DNA of 64,000 nucleotides from Corynebacterium variabile. GTDB taxonomy: Bacteria; Actinomycetota; Actinomycetes; Mycobacteriales; Mycobacteriaceae. The stretch's first letter is position 1; each line of letters opens with the position of its first letter. The notes beneath the pieces were generated by a model. That model was not told the DNA's origin, did not search any database, and was given only the letters and a program-made list of their open reading frames with translations. Made by a program: the position numbers and the translations under genes. Positions 8,697-17,307 of this stretch are shown here, piece by piece. Where the stretch lies: positions 1-64,000 of the forward strand of contig NZ_BJNT01000018.1 of the NCBI RefSeq assembly GCF_006539825.1, given 5' to 3'.

Positions 8697-8702
8697 TAGA
8701 AT
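8697..8702 (+). promoter_or_regulatory. -10 hexamer for lcpA
   Basis: TAGAAT lies 53 bases before the lcpA start. This gives a predicted leader of about 47 bases carrying the AAGGTG ribosome site. No strong -35 is obvious, which is common in corynebacteria. Confidence 0.5.
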
Positions 8703-8755
8703 CCCCGGCGAACTGTCACCCCGTTACCGCGGCACGCACTGATGAAAGGTGAAGC

Positions 8756-10624
8756 ATGAGCGATTCCGGCCGGACCGACGGCACTTCACGGTCCGATGAC
8801 GGTCGCGGACGCCATGCCCGCCCCAGCGAGCGTCGCTCCCGACGTATCCGCGAGGCACCGGGCGAGGCGGCAAGCTCCGGACAGACCCGCCTGCCCCGCA
8901 GCTCGCGTCGGGCGGAGGGTTCCTCGGGGTCGACTTCCTCATCGTCCTCTTCTTCGTCGTCGTCCGCCTCGGGCGCGCGGCGTAGTGCGGCGTCCTCCCG
9001 GGCGTCACGCCGGTCCCGCTCGTCCGGTCCCAGCGACCACCGTCAGCTCGGCTCCACCCCGGTAAAGGCAGTGCTAGGCATCCTCGCCGTCCTGCTGCTC
9101 ATCGGCGGCGGCTACGGCTATGCCACGGTCGGTAAGCTCGGCGACAGCCTCGCCACCACCGGAGGACTCGACCTCGGCGACCAGGCCGACGGCGCGACCG
9201 ACATCCTCCTCGTCGGTATCGACTCCCGTACGGACGCCAAGGGCAAGCCGCTCTCCCAGCAGGAGATCGACATGCTCCGGGCCGGTGAGGAGGAGACCAC
9301 CAGTACGGACACGATGATCCTCATCCGTATCCCCAATGACGGATCCTCCGCCACCGCAGTCTCCCTGCCCCGTGACACCTACGTCGACGGTGGATCTGAG
9401 CTCGGCAACGTCAAGCTGAACCAGGTCTACGGCAGCACCAAGTACAACTACGAGACCGAGAAGGCCGACGAAGCCGCCGCCGACGGCGAGGAGTACAACG
9501 AAGACAAGGTCTCCAAGGAAGGCATCCAGAAGGGTCGCGAGGCGCTCATCGGATCCATCGGCAACCTGACCGGCATCAGTGTCGACCACTACGCCGAGGT
9601 CGGGCTGCTCGGCTTCGTGCTGCTCACCGACGCCGTCGGCGGTGTGGACGTCTGCCTGAACAACGCGGTCGACGAACCCCTGTCCGGTGCGAACTTCCCG
9701 GCCGGCCAGCAGACCCTCGACGGTCCGAACGCCCTGAGCTTCGTGCGTCAGCGTCATGACCTGCCGCGCGGTGACCTGGACCGCATCACCCGTCAGCAGG
9801 CCTACCTCGCCAGCCTTGCGAACAAGATCCTTTCGGCGAAGACGCTGTCCAACCCCGGCCAGCTCAGCAAGCTCAACGACGCCGTCTCCCGCTCCCTGAC
9901 CATCGACGACGGCTGGGACATCATGGGTCTGGCCACCCAGATGCAGAACCTCACCGGCGGCAACGTCTCCTTCCAGACCATCCCGGTGACCAGCATCGAC
10001 GGCACAGGCGACTACGGCGAGTCCGTGGTCACTGTCGACCCGAACCAGGTCCACGGTTTCTTCGACGACCTGCTCGGCGACTCCAAGAAGGACGGCTCGG
10101 ACGAGTCGGAGTCCGAGGAGACCACCGAGGAATCCATCCCGGACTACGACGCCGCAGCGTCCACCGTCTCGGTACTCAACGCCGGCAATGTCGACGGCCT
10201 GGCCACCCGCGTCGGTGACCTGGTCGCCGGTGCAGGCTTCACCGTCGACGAGGTCGGCAACCATGACGAGTCCGGTGTCTCGGAGAGCCAGGTCAACGTC
10301 GCCGACGTCAATGACCCGGCCGCCCGCGACCTGGCGAAGAAGCTCGGCGACCTGCAGGTTGTCGAAGATCCGACTCTGGCTGGGGGCCAGATCAGCGTCA
10401 CCCTGTCGGGCACCTACACCGGCCCCGGCGCCACCGAAGACGACACCCGCACCCTGGACAGCTCCGACTCCGGCGACTCCTCCTCCACTGACACCGGTGA
10501 CTCTTCCGACGGTTCCGGCGATTCCAGTGAAACGGTCGGCGTCCCGGGCACCATGGATGCCGGCTCCGAAGAGGATCAGGCGCCGATCAAGGCCGACGAG
10601 TCCGACACCATGTGCGTGAACTGA
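8756..10624 (+). CDS. lcpA: LytR-CpsA-Psr family glycan-peptidoglycan ligase
   Basis: LCP enzymes transfer lipid-linked glycans to peptidoglycan; in corynebacteria LcpA attaches arabinogalactan. The 622-residue protein has a Ser/Arg-rich cytoplasmic head (about 1-100, with a run of serines), one membrane segment (about 104-120), and an LCP domain from about 149 to 345. That domain shows ILLVGIDSRTD, SLPRDTYV and the DLPRGDLDRITRQQAYL arginine motif. A LytR_C domain follows at about 463-555, then a Ser/Asp-rich spacer. The last residues are CVN, which I recall as common in corynebacterial homologues. Start ATG 8756 with AAGGTG upstream. It is divergent from rmlD-wbbL, which build the linker unit this enzyme would ligate. 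Confidence 0.93.
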   Translation: MSDSGRTDGTSRSDDGRGRHARPSERRSRRIREAPGEAASSGQTRLPRSSRRAEGSSGSTSSSSSSSSSSASGARRSAASSRASRRSRSSGPSDHRQLGSTPVKAVLGILAVLLLIGGGYGYATVGKLGDSLATTGGLDLGDQADGATDILLVGIDSRTDAKGKPLSQQEIDMLRAGEEETTSTDTMILIRIPNDGSSATAVSLPRDTYVDGGSELGNVKLNQVYGSTKYNYETEKADEAAADGEEYNEDKVSKEGIQKGREALIGSIGNLTGISVDHYAEVGLLGFVLLTDAVGGVDVCLNNAVDEPLSGANFPAGQQTLDGPNALSFVRQRHDLPRGDLDRITRQQAYLASLANKILSAKTLSNPGQLSKLNDAVSRSLTIDDGWDIMGLATQMQNLTGGNVSFQTIPVTSIDGTGDYGESVVTVDPNQVHGFFDDLLGDSKKDGSDESESEETTEESIPDYDAAASTVSVLNAGNVDGLATRVGDLVAGAGFTVDEVGNHDESGVSESQVNVADVNDPAARDLAKKLGDLQVVEDPTLAGGQISVTLSGTYTGPGATEDDTRTLDSSDSGDSSSTDTGDSSDGSGDSSETVGVPGTMDAGSEEDQAPIKADESDTMCVN

Positions 10625-10698
10625 CGCCCCTCGGTCCCCTCGGGTCGTGGTGTGGTGCGCGGCGTCATCGGCGCCGCGTTGTCGCTTTCCGCCTCGTC

Positions 10699-10792
10699 GC
10701 GTCATGGGAAGCGCCCCGGCGTCATGAGAAAATCGCGGTTCAACGGCCTTTTCCGCGAGAAACTCATGACGCCGGGGCGGAACTCAAGACGC
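10699..10792. repeat. Palindromic intergenic repeat, copy 1
   Basis: This 94-base element between convergent lcpA and nnrD contains four half-sites of the type GCGTCATGAGAA, two per arm and inverted. The outer pair (10699-10710 and 10781-10792) flanks an inner pair (10719-10730 and about 10762-10772). The arms can fold into one long hairpin with a short internal mismatch. It is related to the element at 24199-24290: the 25 bases at 10718-10742 are identical to the reverse complement of 24248-24272. It may serve as a two-way terminator or a mobile-type palindrome. Confidence 0.8.
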
Positions 10793-10819
10793 AGTGCCAT
10801 ACCGGAGGGCGCCAGTGCG

Positions 10820-12625
10820 TCAGAACTCAGGGTGGTAGTGGCGGCGTGTGGTGGAGGGGCCCGAGCGTGCCCAGGCCTGCGGCACGGCGTCCGCGATCTT
10901 CGATGCCGAGGTCGGAGCGTAGCCGTCCGGGGTCTCCGCTGCGACGGCGGCTGCCAGAGCGTGCAGCGCCACCGCCTCGGTAGCCGCACCGGTCGCCTGG
11001 CTCACCGTGTACTTCGCCGCGAACTCCGCCATGAGCGCCCCGGTGATCCCGGCGAGCACATCACCGGAACCGGGCGTGGCGCCCCAGGAGGTCCCGGCGT
11101 CGATGCAGGTCACCCTGGTTGCTCTCACCGTGCCGTCCGGGTCCCGGTCAGGACGCTCCGCGATGACGGTGTGCCTTCCCTTGAGCAGCACCGTGCAGTG
11201 CAGCGCCGAGGACAGCGCCACCACCGCAGCGATACGGTCGGTGTCCGGATCGGGGATGTCGGCGGACTCCGCAGACACCGCTTCCGCCAACCGACGGAAC
11301 TCCCCGGCGTGCGGGGTGAGCAGTGTGGGACGCTCACCGCGTGCCACCAGCGACTCGCGCAGGACAGGGCGCTGTGAGAGCAGGGTCAGGGCGTCGGCGT
11401 CGATGAGCAGCGGTTCAGGGCGGGACAGCAGCTCGGCGAGCTCCGTGGCGGCGTCCTCGTCCGTGCCACGGCCAGGCCCTACGACCCACGCCTGTACCCG
11501 GCCGGTCTCCGCCACCGACGGGGACCAGATGACCTCGGGGGTGGCGCGCAGGACCTCCAGGGAGCCGCTGCCGACGTAGCGCACCATGGCACTCGTCGCC
11601 CGCACGGCACCGGTGGTGGCCAGCACCGCCGCCCCCGGGTATTGCGAAGAACCGGCACACACCCCGACCACGCCGCCGGTGTACTTGTCGTCGTAGGGTC
11701 CCGGTTCGGACGGCCCGGCGAGCTGCGCGGCATGCAGGTCCGGGGTCTTCAGACCGGTGGCTGAGGCGTCCCAGCGTCCTCCGTGGTCGATGCCGCCGTG
11801 GGTCCGGCGCGGATCGGCGGCTGGCTCGACGGCCTGCGAGAACCCGACATGCACGCCCGGTTCAGGACGCCACCACGCGTCGATCTTCGCCAACTCCCCA
11901 CCGATGGAACGCTTGTCATCCAACGCAGGATCGGCCAGCAGCACCTGCCCGCAGAAGGCGTTCACCGCGTGCGCTCGACGCCACCCGCCGAAGGTCACGG
12001 TGACATCGGCGATGGCGTGGGACAGGAACGGCACCTCACGGTCCCCGAACGGATCCGGCGCCTCCACCGGGTCCGGCACGGAACCGGTGTCCGCGTCGAT
12101 CCCGGAGGGCACGTCGACCGACAAAAGCGGGAACAGCCACCGGTTCGCCAGGTCCAGCACCGTCGCCGACCGCGGGTCCACTCCCCCGGCCCCACCCATG
12201 CCGAGCACCCCGTCGATGAGCAGCCGGTAGGGCGCGGGACGCTGCGTCCACAGGTCCCCGTAGTCCACCACGGTGCCGCCGGCCGCGGTGAAGGCGTCCA
12301 GCGCGTCCTGGTGGACCCGCACATCCCCGGTGTCCCGGTCACGGCCGAGCAGTACGGCGTCCACCGTCCACCCGTCGGCGAGGAGGTCGCGTCCGGCGTA
12401 GAGGGCGTCTCCCCCGTTTCCTCCGCCGCCGACAGCGAGCAGGACGCCGGTCTGCATGTCCATGACAGGCTTCCGCTCCAGCATCATCCGTGCTGCGGTC
12501 GCGACCCCGGCCGCGGCGGACTGCATCAGCTCATCGGTCCTGGTCTGGGCCTCCAGCAACGGCTGCTCAGCCTGGCGGATCTGGTCGACGGTGAAGACTG
12601 TGGAAGTGTCCATGGAAGTGTCCAT
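10820..12625 (-). CDS. nnrD: Bifunctional NAD(P)H-hydrate repair enzyme (epimerase plus ADP-dependent dehydratase)
   Basis: Repairs hydrated NADH and NADPH. The roughly 601-residue protein is a fusion of an N-terminal YjeF_N epimerase domain (LLAVGGGGNGGDALYAGRDL) and a C-terminal YjeF_C ribokinase-like dehydratase domain. The second domain shows VCAGSSQYPGAAVLAT, LLIDADALTLL, LLTPHAGEFRRL and the ATP/ADP-site WGATPGSGDVLAGITGAL. ATG 12625 gives the sensible N-terminus MDTSMDTSTVFTVDQIRQAE; an ATG at 12613 and a GTG at 12634 are alternatives. The longer upstream frame is probably not translated because it runs back over the start of the divergent VanZ-like gene. Confidence 0.92.
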   Translation of the reverse strand: MDTSMDTSTVFTVDQIRQAEQPLLEAQTRTDELMQSAAAGVATAARMMLERKPVMDMQTGVLLAVGGGGNGGDALYAGRDLLADGWTVDAVLLGRDRDTGDVRVHQDALDAFTAAGGTVVDYGDLWTQRPAPYRLLIDGVLGMGGAGGVDPRSATVLDLANRWLFPLLSVDVPSGIDADTGSVPDPVEAPDPFGDREVPFLSHAIADVTVTFGGWRRAHAVNAFCGQVLLADPALDDKRSIGGELAKIDAWWRPEPGVHVGFSQAVEPAADPRRTHGGIDHGGRWDASATGLKTPDLHAAQLAGPSEPGPYDDKYTGGVVGVCAGSSQYPGAAVLATTGAVRATSAMVRYVGSGSLEVLRATPEVIWSPSVAETGRVQAWVVGPGRGTDEDAATELAELLSRPEPLLIDADALTLLSQRPVLRESLVARGERPTLLTPHAGEFRRLAEAVSAESADIPDPDTDRIAAVVALSSALHCTVLLKGRHTVIAERPDRDPDGTVRATRVTCIDAGTSWGATPGSGDVLAGITGALMAEFAAKYTVSQATGAATEAVALHALAAAVAAETPDGYAPTSASKIADAVPQAWARSGPSTTRRHYHPEF

Positions 12626-12690
12626 GTCACCCACGGTACTGACACCGTGCGTGGCCAGCGCCCTGACAGGTTTCTGCCATCCCCCGGGGC

Positions 12691-12696
12691 TATTCT
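12691..12696 (+). promoter_or_regulatory. -10 hexamer for leaderless VanZ-like gene
   Basis: TATTCT ends eight bases before the ATG at 12705, the spacing expected when transcription starts at the first base of the start codon. This supports the chosen start. Confidence 0.5.
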
Positions 12697-12704
12697 CCGG
12701 AGTC

Positions 12705-13322
12705 ATGTCCGCCACTACACTGACCCGCATGCCCACGTCGCCTGCACCGGGGACGGTTCCGCCCACCCCGGTGCGGACCCGCCCGTGGACCTGGGTGGCC
12801 CTGGTCGGTTACCTCGCCGTGGTCGTGGCGCTGACCTGTCTGAAGTCCTTCTACACCATCGGCACGCTGTGGAAGCCGGAGAACCAGCGCGTCCGGGAGC
12901 TGCGGCTGCAGCCCTTCGGCATCATCGCGGACGCCTCGAACCCCTTCAGCGCAGCCTTCGACATCCTCGGCAATGTCGCCTTCTTCCTCCCGCTCGGCAT
13001 GCTGCTGGCGGTGATCTTCCGGAAGGTGTGGCCGGTGGTGGTCGTCTCCGCCGGGCTGAGCGTGGCCGTCGAGGTCGCACAGTACGTCTTCTCGCTGGGA
13101 CGCACCGATGTCACCGACCTGATCTGCAACACGGTCGGTGCACTGGCCGGCGCACTGATCACCGCCCTGTTCCTGCAGTGGTCGACCACCGCCGCCCAGC
13201 GTTGGGCGCGGACGGTGACGGTCGTCGTGCTGGTGACGGTGGTCGTCTTCGCGGTGCTGGTCATCCTCGGCCCGGCCCTGTCCGGCGAGGCGCAGCCGCT
13301 GGACGAGGGGCCGGTCCTCTGA
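12705..13322 (+). CDS. VanZ-like family membrane protein
   Basis: A 205-residue protein with about four to five hydrophobic segments and the VanZ-like pattern: an early FGIIADASNPF, ILGNVAFFLPLGMLL, then SVAVEVAQYVF and RTDVTDLICNTVGALAG. VanZ-like proteins are small integral membrane proteins; the original VanZ gives low-level teicoplanin resistance, but most chromosomal members have unknown roles. The start at 12705 is supported by the TATTCT hexamer just upstream. It is divergent from nnrD and 29 bases before the next gene. Confidence 0.85.
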   Translation: MSATTLTRMPTSPAPGTVPPTPVRTRPWTWVALVGYLAVVVALTCLKSFYTIGTLWKPENQRVRELRLQPFGIIADASNPFSAAFDILGNVAFFLPLGMLLAVIFRKVWPVVVVSAGLSVAVEVAQYVFSLGRTDVTDLICNTVGALAGALITALFLQWSTTAAQRWARTVTVVVLVTVVVFAVLVILGPALSGEAQPLDEGPVL

Positions 13323-13338
13323 CCCGGTGATCTGACGC

Positions 13339-13344
13339 TAATGT
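13339..13344 (+). promoter_or_regulatory. -10 hexamer for leaderless TIGR03089 gene
   Basis: TAATGT ends seven bases before ATG 13352, supporting that start over the GTG at 13343. Confidence 0.5.
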
Positions 13345-13351
13345 GACGGGC

Positions 13352-14041
13352 ATGGATCTCATGGCCCCGTTTCTGGCGTCCGACGCCGCCTCGCCCCGCA
13401 TCACCACCTACACCGACCGGGGGCGGATGGAATTGTCCGCGGCGACGGCGGCGAACTGGGCGGCGAAGGGCGGCAACCTCTTCACCGGTGAGCTCGGCCT
13501 GGGCCGGGGGGATGTGGTCGTGGTGGACTGCCCGACCGACTGGCTGCCCGCGGCGCTGGTACTGGGCTGCTGGCAGGCCGGCGTCGCGGTGTGCTCCCCC
13601 GCCTCCCCGGCAGCGCAGGACGCGGCGACAGTGATCACCACCGACCCCGGGTGCGACCTTGCCGACGAGGTGCTCCTGGTCTCCACCGACCCCTTCGGAC
13701 GCGGCGTGGCGGAGTCCGGCGGCGAGGTGCCCTTCGGGGTGACCGATCTGGCCCCGGAGCTGCGGGTACAGGGTGACCGCTACGCCGGCCCGTCTTCCGG
13801 TGCGGACGCCGTGCTCCTGGTCGACGCCACCGGTGCGGAGGTCACGGGCACGGAGCTGCAGGACCGCGCGTCCTCCCGCGGTGAGAACGTGCGCGCGGTG
13901 ACGGGCGGGTGGGAGGACGCCGACAGTCTCGTCGACCGGCTGCTCCCCCTGTTCGCCGGTGGTTCGGTGGTGCTGTCCACCGACGGGGACGCCGACCGGT
14001 TGGCCCACCTCGCCGAGGTCGAGAAGGGCGTGGTGGGGTAG
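13352..14041 (+). CDS. TIGR03089-family protein (acyl-CoA-ligase-like fragment fold)
   Basis: About 229 residues resembling the N-terminal part of AMP-forming ligases. An early segment has ATAANWAAKGGNLF, then a GDVVVVDCPTDWLPAALVLGCWQAGV core, but the Ser/Thr/Gly-rich AMP-binding loop of active ligases is not seen. This matches the actinobacterial TIGR03089 family, whose M. tuberculosis member Rv3268 lies directly after the LCP gene Rv3267. Here the nnrD/VanZ pair has been inserted between them. The function is unknown. Its stop abuts the stop of the convergent downstream gene with no spacer. Confidence 0.8.
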   Translation: MDLMAPFLASDAASPRITTYTDRGRMELSAATAANWAAKGGNLFTGELGLGRGDVVVVDCPTDWLPAALVLGCWQAGVAVCSPASPAAQDAATVITTDPGCDLADEVLLVSTDPFGRGVAESGGEVPFGVTDLAPELRVQGDRYAGPSSGADAVLLVDATGAEVTGTELQDRASSRGENVRAVTGGWEDADSLVDRLLPLFAGGSVVLSTDGDADRLAHLAEVEKGVVG

Positions 14042-14695
14042 CTACTCGACGGCGATGAGGGCGTCCAGCAGGAGCCTGGCCTGGGACAAGGGGTGCTCCG
14101 GGAAGCGGTCGTCGTAGGCGCGATCCTCGGCGAGGGTGGCGAGCAGGTAGCCGTCGGCCGGGGTGAGTGCGGGGTCGTAGGGGTCGACGAACCAGCCCTC
14201 GAGTCCGTCGTCGCCGATGCTGATCTCCCCCGCCCGGCGCTTGAGGTCCATGACCGCCGCGTCGCGCATACCGGCGGTGCCGGTCTCGGTGAAGAACCCC
14301 TGGAGTTGCCAGGGTTCGAGGTACTCGCCGTTCTCCACGGCGACGTGGAGGGTGAGGTTGTACTGCATGCCGGAGCCGGGTTCGGCGTCCTCCGGCGGGA
14401 GGGTCTTGACGACGGTGTAGACGATGAGGTCGCCGACCGGAGTCTCGCCGGCGTCCGCCTCGACGAGTCCGGCGTGGAACTCCCTGAGGTTGGGGCGGAT
14501 GCCCTCGATGACCTCGTCGCGGTCGACGGGCATCATCTGGGAGTCGAGCGGGGCGAGGGTGACCACGGCGTTGCTCCCGGCGAGGTGGTAGCCGAAGGCG
14601 ACGGTGCCCGGGGCGTCCTCCGGGAGGGTGTTGAGCACTTCCCAGTGCGAGGGTAGGTGGAGGGTGCGGCCGGTGTCTCCGAGGGTGATGTCCAT
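14042..14695 (-). CDS. Conserved hypothetical protein, 217 residues
   Basis: A soluble, acidic protein starting MDITLGDTGRTLHLPSHWEVL, with no signal peptide, membrane segment or recognised catalytic motif. The pattern of an aromatic-rich N-terminal half and a C-terminal GYLLATLAEDRAYDDR helix may suggest a compact alpha/beta fold, but I do not recognise the family. ATG 14695 is chosen because TACCCT (14704-14709, minus strand) lies eight bases upstream, which fits leaderless transcription. It converges tail to tail with the TIGR03089 gene. Confidence 0.7.
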   Translation of the reverse strand: MDITLGDTGRTLHLPSHWEVLNTLPEDAPGTVAFGYHLAGSNAVVTLAPLDSQMMPVDRDEVIEGIRPNLREFHAGLVEADAGETPVGDLIVYTVVKTLPPEDAEPGSGMQYNLTLHVAVENGEYLEPWQLQGFFTETGTAGMRDAAVMDLKRRAGEISIGDDGLEGWFVDPYDPALTPADGYLLATLAEDRAYDDRFPEHPLSQARLLLDALIAVE

Positions 14696-14734
14696 GAGTT
14701 CCCAGGGTACCGGGACGGGGGTCGGGGGCCGGTA

Positions 14735-14740
14735 TATGAT
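14735..14740 (+). promoter_or_regulatory. -10 hexamer before the zinc-ribbon gene
   Basis: TATGAT, within TATATGAT, lies about 44 bases before the probable start site at 14784. The predicted leader carries a GAGGA ribosome site ending five bases before 14784. Confidence 0.5.
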
Positions 14741-14783
14741 TCTCCTACAGGGGATCAGGCCCCTGCCACGGACAGAGGACGCC

Positions 14784-15502
14784 ATACCGACGAGCATCCC
14801 CTTCCCCAGCAATTGCAGTGATCTGTCGAATACCGACGGGTACCGGTCCGAGTTCCACTGCGACCGGTGCGGCAACGGTTACCGCTCGGTGTACCGGAGA
14901 GATGTCGCGGCCACCGGACAGAAGGTCGCCCGGGGTCTGGGCAGTCTTTTCGACGGCCGGTTCTACGACGTCACGTCCGCGGTGGACCGCGTGCTCGACC
15001 GGTCGACGAACTCTGAGGCGAAGGACAGGCCCTGAGCTGCGCGGTGGTGGAGATCGCCCCGGACTTCCACCAGTGCCGTGGCTGCGGCGACCGGGTGTGT
15101 GGCGCCGTGTGCCGGAACGAGCTGGTGGGCCAGTGTGTCCGGCGCTCCCCCGTCGCTTCCGAGGAGCTTGCGCAGTTGAAGGCCGTGGAGCCACGCGAGC
15201 AGGTAGGCAACAAGCCGCAGGACGTGGACCTGACCGCCGGGATGACGCAGGGTGAGCAGTCCCACCCCCGCTGCGGGTCCTGCGGCGCGCAGTCGCAGGG
15301 TGGGAAGTTCTGCTCCGCCTGCGGATCGCCCCTGTCGGTGGAGGTCACCTGTTCTCCTGTTCCCACACGAATCCAGCAGGGGCACTCTTCAGTCCGCAGT
15401 GCGGGACGGGGCCGTCCTGAGGGTCAGCGCACGTCCACGCGGTGGTTGCGCCACAGGCCGAGCGCGGCGAGGGCGGCGAACCAGGCGATGATGATGAGGT
15501 AG
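14784..15502 (+). pseudogene. Double zinc-ribbon protein, frame-disrupted and with an ATA in the start position
   Basis: The N-terminal part (TSIPFPSNCSDLSN, FHCDRCGNGYRS, VARGLGSLFDG, SEAKDR) ends at a TGA at 15033. The next frame continues cleanly with VVEIAPDFHQCRGCGDRVC and ends with a second ribbon, CGSCGAQSQGGKFCSACGS. Restoring one base in the AGGCCC stretch at 15028-15032 joins them into the usual actinobacterial zinc-ribbon protein. The expected ATG is ATA at 14784, although GAGGA sits at ideal spacing before it. The only upstream in-frame ATG (14736) overlaps the likely -10 box. The tail overlaps the ABC permease gene by 79 bases on the other strand. Either the gene is decaying or two sequence errors coincide. 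Confidence 0.7.
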
Positions 15503-16158
15503 CAGACCGCGGTGCTGAAGCCGTAGCCGAGCGGGTCCTCGCCACCGAGGAGCTGGGTCTGCCGTTGCATCGGGGCGATGGCGGCCAGGGGGCGGAAGAT
15601 CCCGATGGACTCGGCGGCCATGCCGAGCATGCCGTCGATGACGAGCAGCCAGGCCACGGGGACAGCCACGGACGCGACCTGGCTGCGGATGACGCAGGCC
15701 AGTCCGACACTCATCGCGGCGAAGAGGACGTTGGTGACCAGGCCGACCACGGGGATGAAGGTGTCGGTGCCGAGGCTCAGTGTGCCGCCGAGGGCCGCTC
15801 CGACACCGATCGCCAGGACCGTGCCGAGGACATAGGTCACGGCGGTGAATACGGCGGTGACGGTGATCTTGGCTGCGACCCACTGCCAACGTCCGGCCTG
15901 GGTGAGGAAGGCCTGGGCGTGCATGTGGTTGCGGATGTCGCCGGCGGTGGTGGCGGCGGCGAAGATCACCGCGACGAGCATGAAGATCTGCAGGCCGAAG
16001 AGGATCGTCGACCAGTCGAGGGTGGCGTCGTCGCCGAAGAGGGCGATGAGGGTGACCGGGCCGAAGAGGGAGCCGGTGAGCAGGATCGCGTAGACGAGGC
16101 TTGAGCGCAGGCTGAACAGCTTGGTGGTCTCGGCGCGCAGGGCGTTGGTGAAGGACAT
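15424..16158 (-). CDS. ABC exporter permease (ABC-2 type)
   Basis: A 244-residue membrane protein with about six hydrophobic segments. It begins MSFTNALRAETTKLFSLRSS, the amphipathic N-terminal helix typical of ABC-2 permeases of the multidrug/lantibiotic-immunity type. The segment TTAGDIRNHMHAQAFLTQ between the early helices is the usual conserved loop. The ATG at 16158 lies five bases after the stop of the ATPase gene, so the two form a pair. A two-component system lies immediately upstream on the same strand, suggesting envelope-stress or antimicrobial-peptide response. The substrate is unknown. Confidence 0.88.
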   Translation of the reverse strand: MSFTNALRAETTKLFSLRSSLVYAILLTGSLFGPVTLIALFGDDATLDWSTILFGLQIFMLVAVIFAAATTAGDIRNHMHAQAFLTQAGRWQWVAAKITVTAVFTAVTYVLGTVLAIGVGAALGGTLSLGTDTFIPVVGLVTNVLFAAMSVGLACVIRSQVASVAVPVAWLLVIDGMLGMAAESIGIFRPLAAIAPMQRQTQLLGGEDPLGYGFSTAVCYLIIIAWFAALAALGLWRNHRVDVR

Positions 16159-16163
16159 GACGA

Positions 16164-17180
16164 CTACTTCTTTCCGGCGGGGGCGGCGGGGACGGCGGAT
16201 GTGGCGGATATGGCGGATATGGCGGATTCGGTGCGGTACTCCTGGGCGTCCGCGGTCGCGGCGAGGAAGCGGGTCTCCAGGTTGGCGGTCTCGGCGCGAA
16301 GTCCGGTGACCGGGACTCTTGCGGTGAGGGCGATCTCGGCGACGGCGCGGCGAACCTCCGCGTCGGTGGATCCCTCGGGGATGTCGACGGTGAGTGGTGT
16401 GGTCCCGGCGTCTGTGCCGTCGGTGTCGTCCGCCAGTCCGAAGGACGCGGTGAAGCCGGCGTCCCGCAGGCGGGTGGCGAGGGTGTCGGTGAGGCGGGCG
16501 TCCGGGGTTTCGACGAGGACGCGGGCTCCGCCGGCAAGGAACTCGTCCATGGAGTATTCGCCGATCATGCGGCCCTTGCCGATGACGATGAGTCGGTCGG
16601 CGGTGAGCTGCATCTCGGAGAGCAGGTGGGAGGAGACGAGGACGCTGCGACCCTGGGACGCCAGGGTGCGGATGGTGTGCCGCATCCAGCTGACCCCTTC
16701 GGGGTCTAGGCCGTTGACCGGCTCGTCGAGGATGAGGTGCTTCGGGTCGCCGAGGAGGGCGGCGGCGAGTCCGAGTCGCTGCTTCATGCCGAGCGAGTAG
16801 CCGCCGACCTTCTTCTTCGCGGCGTCGGTGAGACCGACGATCTCGAGGCATTCCTCGACGCGGGAGTCAGGGATGCCGGCGCCCCGGGCGAGGACGCGGA
16901 GGTGGGAGCGGCCGCTACGGGCCGGAGTGAACCAGGTCGCGTCGAGGAGGGCGCCGGCGGTACCGGGCTTGTCGGCGAGGGCGGTGAAGTCGGCTCCGTC
17001 GAAGGTGACGGTGCCGGAGGTCGGCCGGTCGAGGCCGAGGATGCAACGCATGGTGGTCGACTTACCGGCGCCGTTCGGGCCGAGGAAGCCGGTGACGGTC
17101 GAGTCGGGGACAGTGAATGAGAGGTCTGCGACGGCGTGCTGCCTGCCGTAGCTCTTGTGCAGGTCGGTGACGGTGATCAT
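16164..17180 (-). CDS. ABC transporter ATP-binding protein
   Basis: A 338-residue ATPase with Walker A GPNGAGKST, a Q-loop replaced by LLDATWF, a signature region YSLGMKQRL and Walker B LILDEPVNGLDPEG, plus the switch histidine in SSHLLSEM. After the nucleotide-binding domain comes a variable C-terminal extension of about 120 residues ending in a Ser-Ala-Ile repeat and a Lys pair. The DNA at 16195-16228 repeats a nine-base ATGGCGGAT unit that encodes this tail. The start is ATG 17180. Partner of the permease at 15424; probably controlled by the adjacent response regulator. Confidence 0.9.
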   Translation of the reverse strand: MITVTDLHKSYGRQHAVADLSFTVPDSTVTGFLGPNGAGKSTTMRCILGLDRPTSGTVTFDGADFTALADKPGTAGALLDATWFTPARSGRSHLRVLARGAGIPDSRVEECLEIVGLTDAAKKKVGGYSLGMKQRLGLAAALLGDPKHLILDEPVNGLDPEGVSWMRHTIRTLASQGRSVLVSSHLLSEMQLTADRLIVIGKGRMIGEYSMDEFLAGGARVLVETPDARLTDTLATRLRDAGFTASFGLADDTDGTDAGTTPLTVDIPEGSTDAEVRRAVAEIALTARVPVTGLRAETANLETRFLAATADAQEYRTESAISAISATSAVPAAPAGKK

Positions 17181-17307
17181 GGACTACATGGTCGTCGCCT
17201 CTGCGCCTGCGATCATCGGTCTGCGGGCTGATTGTGCGGTGGTGGGTGGTGCGGGTCGGTCATACCTGGGTATGACGGCGATGAGGACGTCCATCGCCTG
17301 GGCATCC

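Noticed and set aside
9074..10705. Minus-strand frame of 543 codons opposite lcpA
   Set aside because: It mirrors the LCP gene and has a repetitive Gly/Val/Asp composition, no ribosome site and no family resemblance.
15389..16537. Pro/Arg-rich frame opposite and beside the ABC exporter genes
   Set aside because: Its composition is that of an off-frame reading of the ABC genes, which have intact motifs in their own frames.
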